Source: Thermoplasmata archaeon
GTDB lineage: Archaea; Thermoplasmatota; E2; DHVEG-1
Direction of reading: 5' to 3'
DNA length: 46,610 nt
NCBI GenBank assembly: GCA_020054475.1
Contig: JAHWGJ010000012.1
Location: 1 to 46,610, forward strand
The notes under the pieces were generated by a model. It did no database searches, had not been told where the DNA came from, and was given only the letters and a program-made list of their open reading frames with translations. This document shows positions 1-7,411 of this stretch, in pieces; position 1 is the first letter of the stretch; the number at the start of each line of letters is the position of its first letter. The position numbers and the translations under genes were made by a program.

Positions 1-2
1 AA

Positions 3-332
3 ACTCTACAAAACCCTAATCCACCAAACTATCCAAACCAAAGTATTGATTTTTTAATTGTTCATCCACATTTTGATGATTGGGATGATTATTTACAAAT
101 TGAAGAGGATATTTTTATAACTCCCATAAATCAAAGTCAAAAGGGAAAAAATACTATAGAAATATGTGGATTAAATAGATTAGAATTAGCAGAAGATAGA
201 GCATGTTTTTTAAATATAAACATCCAAGAACATAAAAAGAAATTAGTTTTACTTCTTTCGAAACCAAATGATCCAAATGTGATTAATTCATGTTTGTTAA
301 GACAAATTACTAATTTTATAAATACTTACTAA
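3..332 (+). CDS. 3' end of an unidentified protein (5' truncated by window edge)
   Basis: An open frame enters from the left edge and runs 109 codons to a TAA. It is acidic, with runs such as HPHFDDWDDYLQIEED and a C-terminal helix-like stretch (NVINSCLLRQITNFINTY). I do not recognise a family. No signal peptide or membrane segment is visible in the part present. The start lies outside the window. Codon use is AT-rich and similar to its neighbours, so I think it is real coding sequence, but no function can be assigned. Confidence 0.5.
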   Translation, partial: TLQNPNPPNYPNQSIDFLIVHPHFDDWDDYLQIEEDIFITPINQSQKGKNTIEICGLNRLELAEDRACFLNINIQEHKKKLVLLLSKPNDPNVINSCLLRQITNFINTY

Positions 333-378
333 AATTACACTTAATAATCTCATAATTACTATCACCCAGATCTTTATA

Positions 379-417
379 ACACAAAAAACTTTGTTTTGAA
401 GCCTCCTGAAAGACAAA
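379..417. repeat. Dispersed repeat family G, copy A (extended form)
   Basis: This 39-bp stretch matches 7366-7404 with a single mismatch. Both contain the core CCTCCTGARAGACAAA preceded by TTTTGAAG and by ACACAAAAAACTTTG. Other core copies are at 1419-1442 and 8149-8172. A few bases further on, 429-447 resembles the T-loop region of the tRNA-like sequence at 7437-7455, so this copy may be the worn end of a relative of the element at 5335-7455. Confidence 0.75.
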
Positions 418-512
418 ATAGAAAGATATATACTAGAATTCAAATTCTTTCTCCTAATATTTTAAAAGAATAAACAACTATTTAAAGATCCCTTCAATAA
501 ATATGAAATAAT

Positions 513-1355
513 ATGGTGGAACATATACTACCTCGTGGCTGGCAATTTTACCATCAAGAACATCTTTTTATTCGAGCAAATATAGGTTCACCTATGGTGC
601 AATTAAAATTTTTCCATTACCCTTCTTATCAACAAACTGTAGATATCATCCAACCTCCTTTAGATTGTATATTAAAAACAAAAGGAAACAACAATTTTTT
701 TCTCTTTCAAAAGAAAGTACGACAAAAATATTCAATTTCTCTTGAAAGAACAATAAATGTTTTTCCAACCCAATTTTCTGCTCCGCATAACATGGATTGG
801 GGTGTTATATCAAAGATCCCGCAAAACCTTCGGTGTAAATATAAACAAAGTTCATATTATTGGCCAGTTCAATCATCATTGCTTCAAAAGTTATCCGAAG
901 AAAATTGGTTTGAAATTGATGATCTTTTAACATGGGTAAAGACAATAGGCTATTACTTAATTAATAAAATAAAACATCCTGAAAAACAAGAAAAAAGATT
1001 AGGAGCGGAAAAAGCCTTTCAAGTTGGTAATGGCGATTTTGATGAATTCACTGATCTTTTCATTACGTTAGCTCGGATGCGAGGGATCCCTTGTAGGCGA
1101 TTGACCGGATATTTCATACGTAATAAAAAAGCAGAAGCGGAACCACATGCATGAGGGGAAATTCTATCACAAACCATTGGATGGATTCCAATCGACATTG
1201 CTTTGCACAATATTGGGAACCATACGATTCATTATGTTATTTCTAAGATTGAAGAATTTAATCCCTCATTATCTGGTTATCAAATTCTTAAACCGCAATC
1301 TTCTGTCACTTATCACTGGGAGAGACCTATTCCAATCATAACACCAATCTATTAG
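513..1355 (+). pseudogene. Transglutaminase-like protein, decayed (in-frame TGA and lost catalytic Cys)
   Basis: The frame runs 281 codons from ATG 513 to TAG 1355, interrupted only by TGA at 1152-1154. Around residues 168-200 it has the transglutaminase-like core (GDFDEFTDLF, then RGIPCRRLTGYF). The family normally has GDC with the nucleophilic Cys; here the Cys codon reads TTT (Phe). The next family motif, HAWxE, which carries the catalytic His, reads His-Ala-stop-Gly-Glu, so TGA replaces the Trp codon TGG. Past the stop the frame continues sensibly (IGWIPIDIALHN), as the family does. Two hits on catalytic motifs point to a pseudogene. TGA acts as a normal stop elsewhere in the window, so Trp recoding is unlikely. 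An isolated sequencing error could explain the TGA but not also the missing Cys. Confidence 0.7.
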
Positions 1356-1392
1356 TCTTTACATTTTTTTATAGTATAAATTCTTTACTTAG

Positions 1393-1442
1393 ATAAACAT
1401 TACTTACCGATTATCATGTTTTGAAGCCTCCTGAGAGACAAA
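1393..1442. repeat. Dispersed repeat family G, copy B, with a weak family E copy in front
   Basis: The core CCTCCTGAGAGACAAA preceded by TTTTGAAG lies at 1419-1442, just 7 bases past the stop of the minus-strand hydrolase gene at 1450. Positions 1393-1418 (ATTACTTACCGATTATCATG) look like a worn family E element, giving the same E-then-G order seen at 8107-8172. On the minus strand the core reads as CTCAGGAGGC immediately downstream of the gene. Confidence 0.65.
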
Positions 1443-1449
1443 AGCATTA

Positions 1450-2688
1450 TTATAAAAAATGAGAGAAGTATGATTGAATGAATGGAAATCGTTCAAACAA
1501 CCATAAAAAGATTCTAGGTAATTGATTGAATATCTTTGTTTTTGGCATACTAACAGATAACGGGTCAGACCACTCGCTTTCGGCACCAAACTGATCAATT
1601 GCTTTTACTTTTATCTCATAGGTTCCCTGTTCTGTCCATTTATGGGTTGCTTTTATACTACCAAAAACTGGTGTCTTAATCCAAACAGAATAAGATCCAT
1701 CACCCCAATCAAATAACATCATCATATCATCACCATCAGGATCCGTTGTTTTGGTAGCTCTATATTCATAGTCAACTCTGGGCTTACCAGAAATATCACC
1801 AGTTGGAGCAGAAGGTTTTAATGGTGGGTGATTATCCTCTGGTTCAAAAAGAGACCCCAGATGGATGTTTCGTTCACCCTTTGCAAGTTCTTCGTTTAAA
1901 TCAAATTCTAATGTTTTGTCATAGTTATATTTATAATTGACATAAAAAATTCCTTGCTTTAAATCATATACATTTGAAAAAACAGTCCCACTTTGATGTG
2001 TTGCATTGCATATAGATCTAAAATATTCATCAGATAAATCAGTCATATTTTCTAGCATACTAACAGCTGTTGCATATCTCAAGCATGGATACCCGCCAAC
2101 TTCGGGATGTGTTTGATAAAAATTTGTAACAACCTGAAAATCACCTTCTCTATAAACAATATCATCACCCTCAATAATCACTGAATCGCCATATTTATCA
2201 ACAACAAAGACTTGAATAAAATACATACCTTCAAGATTATACTGATCAAATATTTCCAAAACCTCAGAAACATTGGAACATTTTGCTAGACAATAAGCCC
2301 AAATCGCATATTGATAATAATCTGGATCATCACTATCAAATGTGGGTTTATCACTTGAATTAACAGGTATTAAATCTGGTGTAAATAATAAATCAAAATA
2401 TAATCCCTGATCATTCATACCTTGCTTAGGTACTATATAATCTGGAAGATAATAAGGGTATTTTTCTATCAGTAGTGGAAAGTTAAACTCGAATATAACA
2501 CGTCCAAATTTTCCTTCCTCAGCTGGAAAAGTATGCATATATACATTAAAATTTGGTGTCCAATCATGGTTGGCTCCAACTAAAATTGTATCATCTTCAG
2601 ATGCTGTAAAACCAGTACAAGCAGAAACCTGAAAGAAAACAGTTCCAATCAAAAGCGTTAAAATAAAAATTCCAATAATTTTCTTCAT
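1450..2688 (-). CDS. Secreted Ntn-hydrolase (C45/choloylglycine-hydrolase-like) with C-terminal PKD/Ig-like domain
   Basis: The 412-residue protein begins with a signal peptide (MKKIIGIFILTLLIGTVFF, then QVSA). Cleavage after Ala23 would expose Cys24 in ACTGFTASEDD, as expected for an N-terminal-nucleophile amidase of the linear amide C-N hydrolase or C45 type, with the conserved GANHDW stretch close behind. The hydrolase domain covers about residues 24-280. A PKD/Ig-like domain follows at about 285-380 (TTDPDGDDMMMLFDWGDG, then WSDPLSVSMPK). The protein ends in an aromatic-rich amphipathic tail (residues about 383-412) that may be a surface-retention signal. It is probably exported and cleaves an amide or acyl bond in an unknown substrate. 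The ATG has GGGG upstream on the minus strand. An E repeat lies 64 bases upstream and a G repeat just downstream. Confidence 0.7.
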   Translation of the reverse strand: MKKIIGIFILTLLIGTVFFQVSACTGFTASEDDTILVGANHDWTPNFNVYMHTFPAEEGKFGRVIFEFNFPLLIEKYPYYLPDYIVPKQGMNDQGLYFDLLFTPDLIPVNSSDKPTFDSDDPDYYQYAIWAYCLAKCSNVSEVLEIFDQYNLEGMYFIQVFVVDKYGDSVIIEGDDIVYREGDFQVVTNFYQTHPEVGGYPCLRYATAVSMLENMTDLSDEYFRSICNATHQSGTVFSNVYDLKQGIFYVNYKYNYDKTLEFDLNEELAKGERNIHLGSLFEPEDNHPPLKPSAPTGDISGKPRVDYEYRATKTTDPDGDDMMMLFDWGDGSYSVWIKTPVFGSIKATHKWTEQGTYEIKVKAIDQFGAESEWSDPLSVSMPKTKIFNQLPRIFLWLFERFPFIQSYFSHFL

Positions 2689-2751
2689 TTTGATTTGCCC
2701 CCCATAGACAGAGTAATAAATATAATACTTTTTGTATTTAAAAGATTATCT

Positions 2752-2779
2752 TAGTATTATTACTTGCTGATAATAATGT
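2752..2779. repeat. Dispersed repeat family E, copy 1
   Basis: The family consensus is TAGCATTATTACTTGG followed by TGAATATGATGT; this copy reads TAGTATTATTACTTGC then TGATAATAATGT. It lies in the divergent gap between the minus-strand hydrolase (start 2688) and the plus-strand radical SAM gene (start 2855). Read on the minus strand, it is followed after about 7 bases by TTTTAAATA, a likely TATA box. Four of the six clear or partial copies lie 60-120 bases upstream of a minus-strand start codon. Confidence 0.6.
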
Positions 2780-2854
2780 TAATTGTTAGTATGATTATAG
2801 TTTTAGAAAGGTTAAAATCTTACAACTTTCATATATAATATCGGAGGGAGTGAT

Positions 2855-4090
2855 ATTAAGAAGATTTATATAACAACTAATACAAATTGTCGTAGAAGAC
2901 TTCTTGATACGCAAAAAATTAAATTATACTTCCAAAGAAATAATTGGGATGTTCTTGATAAACCTAATAAAGCTGATCAAATAATTTTTGTTACCTGTGC
3001 ATATAGAGATGAAATTGCAGATGATTGTTTAGAACAAATAAAAGAAATGCAAAATCTTTCAGGAGAACTTATTGTTGTTGGATGTCTGCCTGACATTGAA
3101 CCAAAGAAATTAAAAAAAATATTTAACGGAAGAACCATAAGTACGAAAAATCTCAATTTTATAGATAATTATTTTCCTGAGAATACCATAAAATTTAAAG
3201 ATATTTCTGATTCTGATGTCATTTCAGAAGGAATAACTCAAACTCAAGTTAATAAAGGAATTAATATGATTCCATTAATTAGTAAAACCTACTCACATCT
3301 ACAAAAAAATATCATAAAACATCTATTTAATCGTCATTTATTACTATATTTATACCCACATGAAAAAAATAATTATCATGTTAGAATATCATGGGGGTGT
3401 TTAGGTAGTTGTACGTATTGTGCCATTCGAAAGGCTATTGGTACATTAAAAAGTAAACCAATCGATGATTGCATAAATGAGTTTGAAATTGGATTAAAGC
3501 AAGGTTTTAAGAATTTTATTATAACTGCTGATGATGTTGGAGCTTATGGAGTTGATATAGGGTATACTTTTCCACAATTAATAGAGAGATTATCTTCATT
3601 TAAAGGAGAGTATAAAATATCAATCCAAGATTTTGATCCGAAATGGATTGTAAAATATATCGATGATTTAGATGGGATCTTCAAGAAAAATAGAATTTCA
3701 AGCATAAATGTTGCATTACAATCTGGAAGTAAAAATATACTCAAACTTATGAACAGGTATAATGATATTGGCAAAATAAGTGATGCGATTCAAAGATTAA
3801 GAAATAGTAATAATGATTTCTCACTTGATACTCACTTTATTTTAGGTTTCCCATCTGAAACAAGAGAGGATTTTCATCAGACTATGAAATTTGTTATAGA
3901 TAATGGATTTGATATGGGTTTTATCTATCGTTTTTCACTAAGATCAAATACTAAAGCTGATAAGATTGAACCAAAAACTCCTCAAGATGAACTAGATTAT
4001 AGAATGCTTACTGGAATGAAAATACTAAAAAACCATAAATACAAAGTATTATCTCTATCAAAAAATAGTTTTTATTCATTCTACAAGTAG
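2855..4090 (+). CDS. Radical SAM methylthiotransferase-like (MiaB/MtaB family) protein, apparent ATT start
   Basis: The protein is 411 residues long and follows the methylthiotransferase plan. An N-terminal UPF0004-like domain has three Cys in family positions (NTNCRRR, FVTCAYRDE, VVGCLPDIEP). A radical SAM domain follows with CLGSCTYC, the CxxxCxxC cluster that binds SAM, then LDTHFILGFPSETREDF. No C-terminal TRAM domain is visible. This family adds methylthio groups to tRNA adenosine, or to ribosomal S12 in one branch. There is no ATG, GTG or TTG between the in-frame TAA at 2813 and the cluster-ligand region. ATT at 2855 sits 7 bases after GGAGG at 2843-2847 and begins IKKIYITTNTNC as family members do. 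Starting at the first ATG (3047) would delete the N-terminal domain. The stop TAG overlaps an E repeat. Confidence 0.72.
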   Translation: MKKIYITTNTNCRRRLLDTQKIKLYFQRNNWDVLDKPNKADQIIFVTCAYRDEIADDCLEQIKEMQNLSGELIVVGCLPDIEPKKLKKIFNGRTISTKNLNFIDNYFPENTIKFKDISDSDVISEGITQTQVNKGINMIPLISKTYSHLQKNIIKHLFNRHLLLYLYPHEKNNYHVRISWGCLGSCTYCAIRKAIGTLKSKPIDDCINEFEIGLKQGFKNFIITADDVGAYGVDIGYTFPQLIERLSSFKGEYKISIQDFDPKWIVKYIDDLDGIFKKNRISSINVALQSGSKNILKLMNRYNDIGKISDAIQRLRNSNNDFSLDTHFILGFPSETREDFHQTMKFVIDNGFDMGFIYRFSLRSNTKADKIEPKTPQDELDYRMLTGMKILKNHKYKVLSLSKNSFYSFYK

Positions 4091-4115
4091 CATTATTACT
4101 TGCAGAATATGATGT
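4088..4115. repeat. Dispersed repeat family E, copy 2
   Basis: TAGCATTATTACTTGC then AGAATATGATGT. The first three bases are the TAG stop codon of the radical SAM gene. This is the only copy that is not upstream of a minus-strand gene. Confidence 0.6.
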
Positions 4116-4329
4116 TTTCGGGAGGGAAGAAAGAGAACAGTCAAAAAATAAGAAATTGAATAACTGTCCCCTTTCTAACTGATATTGGCATCAAGATATT
4201 ATATATAAAAATTTTCATTGATTGCTATCAATTTCGATAAAGTAAATATAGATTTCTGACTGTTTTTCAACCTGCTGACCAGCTTCATTGTATTCCTTTT
4301 TTAGTAATTATTAAATGATTTATTCAATG

Positions 4330-4422
4330 TATTATATCATAAATTAGGATATAATAAAATTGTTTTCAGTATGTTTTCACTATGTATATTCGTGCCATTA
4401 TATCGTGTAACAGGATATAATG
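4330..4422. repeat. Two matching hairpins with a 66-bp repeat distance
   Basis: Hairpin 1 is TATTATATC, a 9-base loop, then GATATAATA (4330-4356). Hairpin 2 is CATTATATC, a 9-base loop, then GATATAATG (4396-4422). Both have perfect 9-bp stems and equal loop lengths but different loop sequences, which suggests a duplicated operator or structured RNA element rather than chance in AT-rich DNA. Confidence 0.55.
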
Positions 4423-4525
4423 AGTAGCGAATTAACAAGCTCTTAGTCTATCGGAAACGAAATGGATTTTTTCAAAAATTCCTTCTGATAACCAACGGAT
4501 AGAAGAAGTACACTTGATATTCATA

Positions 4526-4537
4526 CACGTTAACGTG
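4526..4537. promoter_or_regulatory. Perfect 12-bp palindrome, possible operator
   Basis: CACGTTAACGTG reads the same on both strands. It lies 215 bases upstream of the nitroreductase gene in an otherwise AT-rich gap. A dimeric regulator site is possible, but no regulator gene sits beside it. Confidence 0.35.
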
Positions 4538-4554
4538 AAAAAGGGTTATTTTGT

Positions 4555-4577
4555 ACGATATATTTATATCGTTTTTT
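4555..4577 (+). terminator. Short hairpin followed by T run
   Basis: ACGATATA, a 2-base loop, then TATATCGT form a perfect 8-bp stem directly followed by TTTTT. It could end a transcript from the hairpin-rich stretch to its left. The stem is AT-rich, so the call is tentative. Confidence 0.35.
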
Positions 4578-4751
4578 ACCTAATTTTTCAAAAAATAAGA
4601 AAAAATGGCAAAAAAACCAACTTTGACAAAAAAAACAATTTATGATATCATTTTTAAACTGATTCGTAGAAACAACAGATATAAAAAACGAACCTACGAA
4701 AATAGTCACAAAAGATATTAAAGAAAAATCTGTTGAGGATTACTTAGGTTT

Positions 4752-5249
4752 ATGTCATCAATTGATTTTATTTTGACCCGCAGAAGCATTAGACACTACG
4801 ATAAGAAAGATATCCCTGAGGATATATTGAACCAGGTCTTTGAAGCTGGAAGAAATGCTCCTTCAGCTGTCAATAGGCAACCAATTCATTTTGTCATCGT
4901 AAATGATGAAGAAGCAAAGAAAGAATTGTCCAAAGGAATGTTTAACCGACATATCAAAGGTTCTCCAGCTGTTATTGTTGGTTGTGCCGATGTAAATTCG
5001 GTTTTGACTGGAAAATGGGCAATTGTTGATGTTGCAATCGCGATGCAGAACATGGTTATTGCCGCATGGACTTTTGGAATTGGTTCTTGTTGGATAGGGG
5101 ACTTCAATGAGAAAAAAGTGAAGAAGTTGCTGAAAATTCCTGATAAATGGAAGGTTGTTGCGTTGGTAACCCTTGGTTATCCTGCTGAACAGCCAAAGCA
5201 ACGAAAGAAGAAACCAGTTGAAGAACTATTTAGCTTCAACAGTTTCTGA
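4752..5249 (+). CDS. Nitroreductase-family FMN oxidoreductase
   Basis: The 165-residue protein is typical of the short nitroreductase family. RRSIRHYDKKDIPEDI at the N terminus and AGRNAPSAVNRQP at about residues 32-44 form part of the FMN site. GIGSCWIGDF at about 110-119 and VALVTLGYPAE at about 137-147 match the C-terminal motifs. Members reduce nitro, quinone or flavin-linked substrates as FMN-bound dimers using NAD(P)H; the substrate here cannot be told. The ATG follows TGAGGATTACTTAGGTTT, giving a usable GAGG site. It stands alone between a hairpin-rich gap and the left attachment site of the mobile element. Confidence 0.85.
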   Translation: MSSIDFILTRRSIRHYDKKDIPEDILNQVFEAGRNAPSAVNRQPIHFVIVNDEEAKKELSKGMFNRHIKGSPAVIVGCADVNSVLTGKWAIVDVAIAMQNMVIAAWTFGIGSCWIGDFNEKKVKKLLKIPDKWKVVALVTLGYPAEQPKQRKKKPVEELFSFNSF

Positions 5250-5334
5250 TTTTTTGGATAGAACCGGTATTTTGGTATTCAAATACCTTCTCTTGCATTA
5301 ATCAATTAATTTATATTTTTACTAGTAAATTGCA

Positions 5335-5355
5335 GTTCGAATCCCGACGGGAGCA
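5335..5355 (+). other. Left attachment site: tRNA 3'-end fragment
   Basis: GTTCGAATCCCGACGGGAGC plus a final A has the layout of a tRNA end: T-loop TTCGAAT, T-stem strand CCCGA, acceptor strand CGGGAGC and discriminator A. The bases to its left cannot form the rest of a tRNA. A 5' acceptor GCTCCCG would fit an archaeal tRNA-Glu. The integrase starts 53 bases downstream. Confidence 0.55.
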
Positions 5356-5408
5356 CTTTCGATTATAGTTAAATGCCCCACAACATATACATCTGGTTGT
5401 GAAAAAAA

Positions 5409-6611
5409 ATGGGGGATAACTACTACAATAAAAAAAGACTGAACAACGCGATAAAAAAATATCTTCAACAAAATCAAAACAACAAAAATAAAATACAATT
5501 CATCGAATTTATAAAACATTTAGCTGCAAAAGATATATCCCCAAGTCGGCAGTTAAAATATTTTTACAATCTAAAGATATTAATAACAAAAATCAACAAA
5601 CCATTCAATGAAATCACAAGAAAAGATATTGAAGAAATTGTAATCTGGATAAACGATTCCTACAAAAATTTCTGGACTAAAAGAGATTTCAAAATTGAAT
5701 TAAATATATTTTTCAGATGGATAAAAGAAGAACAAGGCTTTGAGTTTCAAAAACATGAATACCCAAAAGAGGTAAGATGGATAAGCTCTGGTAAAAAAAA
5801 TAATCAAAGAAAACTACCTAAAGATATGCTTACATCAGATGAAATAAAAGAATTAGCAAATCATACTAACAATCTGCGAGATAGAGCATTTATTCTTTCT
5901 CTCTATGAAACAGGAGCGAGAATAGGTGAATTATTAGATGTAAAAATAAAGGATGTTGAATTTGACAAATATGGTAGTCTAATAAATCTCAATGGAAAGA
6001 CAGGTCCAAGAAAGATACGTATACTTGCATCATCGCCAGCGATTAGTAATTGGCTGATGGAACACCCTAAAAGAGCTGATAGGGAAGCACCACTTTTTGC
6101 AGGGATCTGGTCAAAGAAGAGAGGAAAACCAATAGGATACCAGACATATAGGAAAATGCTTAGAGAAGTTGCAGAAAAAACAGGGATAAAGAAACCTGTT
6201 AACCCCCATAATTTTAGACATTCACGTTCGACTGAACTTGCAAAACTGTTTACAGAGAGTCAACTATGTGAATACTTGGGATGGGTTCAAGGGAGTAAAG
6301 AGGCGGCAACCTACGTTCATCTATCAGGACGTGATATGGATACTGCGGTTCTAAGGATGAATGGTATAATAGATAAGGGGGAAGAAGAAAAAAATAGATT
6401 CAGGATGATAACATGCCCGCGATGTAATACAAAGAATTCACCAGGGGGTAAATTTTGTAGCAACTGCAGTCTTGGTTTAGATCTTAAAACTGTTAAAATC
6501 TTTGAAGAAACAAAAGATGATTTAAATACAAATATTCTAAATATTTTTCAGGATAAAGAATTAGCGCTTCAAACACTTGATGCATTGACAAAATTAATAC
6601 AAAAACAATAA
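5409..6611 (+). CDS. Tyrosine recombinase/integrase with C-terminal zinc ribbon
   Basis: The 400-residue protein has an N-terminal SAM-like core-binding domain (about 20-115, with FNEITRKDIEEIVIWI) and a catalytic domain (about 140-320). The catalytic residues are visible: Arg in ETGARIGELL, HNFRHSRST (HxxR) and the Tyr of EAATYVHLSGRD. After the catalytic domain comes a four-Cys zinc ribbon, CPRC then CSNC, near residues 337-353, and a short helical tail. It would integrate and excise the 2.1-kb element that carries it, acting on the tRNA-Glu-like ends. A zinc ribbon fused behind the catalytic Tyr is a less common arrangement and may help in DNA binding. The ATG at 5409 is preceded by an A run rather than a good ribosome site, so a leaderless message is possible. 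Confidence 0.88.
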   Translation: MGDNYYNKKRLNNAIKKYLQQNQNNKNKIQFIEFIKHLAAKDISPSRQLKYFYNLKILITKINKPFNEITRKDIEEIVIWINDSYKNFWTKRDFKIELNIFFRWIKEEQGFEFQKHEYPKEVRWISSGKKNNQRKLPKDMLTSDEIKELANHTNNLRDRAFILSLYETGARIGELLDVKIKDVEFDKYGSLINLNGKTGPRKIRILASSPAISNWLMEHPKRADREAPLFAGIWSKKRGKPIGYQTYRKMLREVAEKTGIKKPVNPHNFRHSRSTELAKLFTESQLCEYLGWVQGSKEAATYVHLSGRDMDTAVLRMNGIIDKGEEEKNRFRMITCPRCNTKNSPGGKFCSNCSLGLDLKTVKIFEETKDDLNTNILNIFQDKELALQTLDALTKLIQKQ

Positions 6612-6803
6612 CAAAAAAAAATATTTTTTCTGAATAACACTCTGTTTTATTTTAAGTTTATAAAGAAGTGATATCATATATTTTTGTAATAGTAATTGGA
6701 ATGAATTGACTATTTGATTCATTTGCTGGTAGTGGCACATGCAAAATGAGAATATTCAAATCGAGAATAACCAATATTACAAATATCAATTAGAAGAATA
6801 ATT

Positions 6804-6986
6804 ATGAAAAATAAAGCTGAAGACATAACATTAAAAAAATATCCACATCTAAAAAAATATTTAGAGGAATCTAACCAGAAATATAATCTTGATTCATCAG
6901 AGGATCTATTTAATTTATTCAATATAATTTTAAAGAGGATTAACAAAAAACATGAGATAACAATAGATGAAAATGAAAAAAAATGA
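6804..6986 (+). CDS. Small hypothetical protein of the integrated element
   Basis: A 60-residue, charged, predicted helical protein (KYPHLKKYLEESNQKYNLDS, then LFNLFNIILKRI). No family is recognised. It ends 12 bases before the ribbon-helix-helix-like gene and is probably co-transcribed with it. Location inside the element and pairing with a small DNA-binding-type protein suggest a role in copy control, addiction or excision. That is inference from position only. Confidence 0.5.
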   Translation: MKNKAEDITLKKYPHLKKYLEESNQKYNLDSSEDLFNLFNIILKRINKKHEITIDENEKK

Positions 6987-6998
6987 ATTGGTTTAAAG

Positions 6999-7214
6999 AT
7001 GAATAAAGTAGTTGGTGCAAGGATAAATGATTCATTATACAATAAAATGAAAAAAGATGGTAGACCTCAAACAATCATAATACGCGAAGCATTAACTCAA
7101 TACTACTTTAAGAATGAAAGAAAAATCGATGTTAACAGTCTGTTTACAGCTGTTAACAATAAAAAAAATAATGATAGGCATAAAATGATCGCCAAGGAAG
7201 TTGATGATCTATAA
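6999..7214 (+). CDS. Ribbon-helix-helix-like small protein (possible regulator or antitoxin)
   Basis: The 71-residue protein begins with a beta-strand-like VVGARINDSLYNKMKK followed by GRPQTIIIREALTQYYFKN, which fits the strand-helix-helix plan of CopG/Arc-type DNA-binding proteins. These act as dimers and often repress their own operon or serve as antitoxins. No toxin-like partner is evident; the only neighbour is the 60-residue protein just upstream. It is the last gene inside the element before the right end. The ATG follows AATTGGTTTAAAG, a weak ribosome site. Confidence 0.55.
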   Translation: MNKVVGARINDSLYNKMKKDGRPQTIIIREALTQYYFKNERKIDVNSLFTAVNNKKNNDRHKMIAKEVDDL

Positions 7215-7365
7215 AGATATTAAGAAACAAAATAATAAATAAATTTATATTTATCAATAGGCGTGTAACAAAGTAGCTATCTTACAAAAATCCCCAAAAA
7301 AACCGCTGAAAATATTAAAATAATTTTTTGAAAAACCTTATTTTGTTTATTTTAAAAATCATTCA

Positions 7366-7404
7366 ACACAAAAAACTTTGTTTTGAAGCCTCCTGAGAGA
7401 CAAA
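7366..7404. repeat. Dispersed repeat family G, copy C (extended form)
   Basis: A 39-bp match to 379-417 with one mismatch, with the core CCTCCTGAGAGACAAA. It lies inside the integrated element, directly before the tRNA-Glu-like fragment at its right end and 44 bases from the minus-strand methyltransferase stop. Confidence 0.75.
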
Positions 7405-7411
7405 CTCTTGA

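Larger units (their letters stand above)
4116..4751. other. Gene-free stretch rich in inverted repeats
   Basis: No convincing gene lies here. The stretch contains two near-identical hairpins 66 bp apart (4330-4356 and 4396-4422), a perfect 12-bp palindrome (4526-4537) and a hairpin followed by a T run (4555-4580). A looser stem-loop is possible at about 4132-4185 (AACAGT pairing with ACTGTC). The part just before the nitroreductase start is A-rich with no obvious structure. An RNA gene or a cluster of regulator sites is possible. Confidence 0.5.

Noticed and set aside
513-1355. Reading TGA as Trp in the transglutaminase-like gene
   Set aside because: TGA is the natural stop of several solid genes here (for example rpo7, spt4 and FKBP), and the catalytic Cys is also lost, so decay is simpler.
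3047-4090. Radical SAM gene starting at the first ATG (3047)
   Set aside because: This would remove two of the three conserved N-terminal Cys and the first 64 residues, which match the family and follow a strong ribosome site.
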